DNA of 6,082 nt from positions 5,124 through 11,205 of the forward strand of contig DNGG01000445.1 of NCBI GenBank assembly GCA_003486675.1, in the 5' to 3' direction. A model generated the notes under the pieces. That model was not told where the DNA came from, did not search any database, and was given only the letters and a program-made list of their open reading frames with translations. Each line of letters begins with the position of its first letter. Position 1 is the stretch's first letter. The stretch comes from Cyanobacteria bacterium UBA11372. GTDB lineage: Bacteria; Cyanobacteriota; Cyanobacteriia; Cyanobacteriales; Aerosakkonemataceae. The position numbers were made by a program, and so were the translations under genes. Positions 5,418-6,082 of this stretch are shown here, piece by piece.

Positions 5418-6082
5418 ATGGTTAATCGATGGTGGGTTTATCAAAAAGAACGCTTCCCGGTTTTGAAACATGGGTTGCCGATAGCAGTTTTTAGTATTTC
5501 GGCGGTTAGTTATTCGGTGTTGGTGCATGGTAGGAGAATGCCGAGTCTAGCTGCAATGGTGGTTGCATTTGTCAGCGTTTTTTTCTTCTTTTTACAAATG
5601 CGAATTGCGGATGAGTTTAAAGATTTTGCAGATGATGCGCGATACCGTCCATATCGTCCAGTTCCTAGAGGTTTGGTAAGTTTGCGCGAGTTGGGTTGGG
5701 TGGGTGTTGGGACTGCTATTATTCAGCTAGGTTTGGCTTTTTGGCTATCACCGAGGTTGGCGTTGTTGTTGGGTTTGGTGTGGTGTTATTTCGGGTTGAT
5801 GTGCAAAGAATTCTTTGTGCGCGATTGGTTAAAGGCGCATCCTTTGGCATATATGTTGAGTCATTTAGTTTACGTACCGCTGATAAATTTGTATGCAAGT
5901 GCTTGCGATTGGTTAGTTGTGGGAACTGTACCATCTGCTAATTTAGTTTGGTTTTTAGTGGCGAGTTTTTTGACGGGGACTGCAATTGAAATTGGGCGGA
6001 AAATTCGTGCGCCTGAAGGTGAAGAATTTGGGGTAGAGACTTATAGCGCGATTTGGGGAAGGGGAAAGGCTGTGGTAGCTTG
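5418..6082 (+). CDS. UbiA-superfamily prenyltransferase, 3' end cut by window
   Basis: UbiA-family enzymes are membrane proteins that transfer a prenyl chain from a prenyl diphosphate to an acceptor (quinone ring precursors, chlorophyllide, tocopherol precursors and others). 221 codons are seen with no internal stop, and the last two bases start another codon. The first diphosphate/Mg motif is present: Asp65, Asp69 and Asp73 in ADEFKDFADD form DxxxDxxxD, followed by RPYRPVPRGLVS (77-88), which is typical of the family. Hydrophobic helices lie near 16-37, 43-60, 94-110, 113-129, 144-161 and 173-190. The second motif is unusual: EIGRKIRAPEGEEFGVETYS (191-210) is rich in Glu where most members have an Asp-rich DxxxD. 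The sequence does not show which prenyl acceptor it uses. It is the last visible gene of the plus-strand set. Confidence 0.87.
   Translation, partial: MVNRWWVYQKERFPVLKHGLPIAVFSISAVSYSVLVHGRRMPSLAAMVVAFVSVFFFFLQMRIADEFKDFADDARYRPYRPVPRGLVSLRELGWVGVGTAIIQLGLAFWLSPRLALLLGLVWCYFGLMCKEFFVRDWLKAHPLAYMLSHLVYVPLINLYASACDWLVVGTVPSANLVWFLVASFLTGTAIEIGRKIRAPEGEEFGVETYSAIWGRGKAVVA

Noticed and set aside
5328..5941. Short open frames on both strands over the prenyltransferase and its spacer
   Set aside because: The frame starting at 5418 has a proper ribosome site and UbiA motifs and stays open to the window end; the others are out-of-frame or antisense shadows.

Overview
The window looks like cyanobacterial chromosome, most likely from a filamentous species. 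The evidence is several copies of the HIP1 octamer GCGATCGC, a short tandem repeat of the CAGAGGACG type that is scattered through many cyanobacterial genomes, and a cell-wall amidase with N-terminal AMIN domains lying next to murI. The species cannot be fixed from the sequence alone.

Left block (1-2163, minus strand, relatively GC-rich): cell-wall genes. A 593-residue secreted AMIN/Amidase_3 N-acetylmuramoyl-L-alanine amidase (382-2163) is followed downstream by the 5' end of murI, glutamate racemase (1-218), which runs off the window. The two are linked by peptidoglycan metabolism: MurI supplies D-glutamate for the stem peptide and the amidase cuts the stem peptide from the glycan. The 163-bp gap between them holds two consecutive palindromes.

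Middle (2164-2584): a 421-bp divergent intergenic region with no convincing gene. It contains one clear inverted repeat and the likely promoters in both directions. Base composition changes within it from GC-rich on the left to AT-rich on the right.

Right block (2585-6082, plus strand, AT-rich): four consecutive genes that look like one transcription unit of unassigned function. In order they are a radical SAM enzyme with a C-terminal SPASM/twitch-like cysteine region, a nine-helix membrane protein built from a tandem duplication, a small membrane protein with a helical C-terminal domain, and a UbiA-superfamily prenyltransferase cut off by the window end. A radical SAM enzyme, a duplicated polytopic protein with intramembrane Glu/His/Asp residues and a prenyltransferase together suggest a membrane lipid or isoprenoid modification pathway. 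That is inference. This block is the part of the window most likely to be undescribed.
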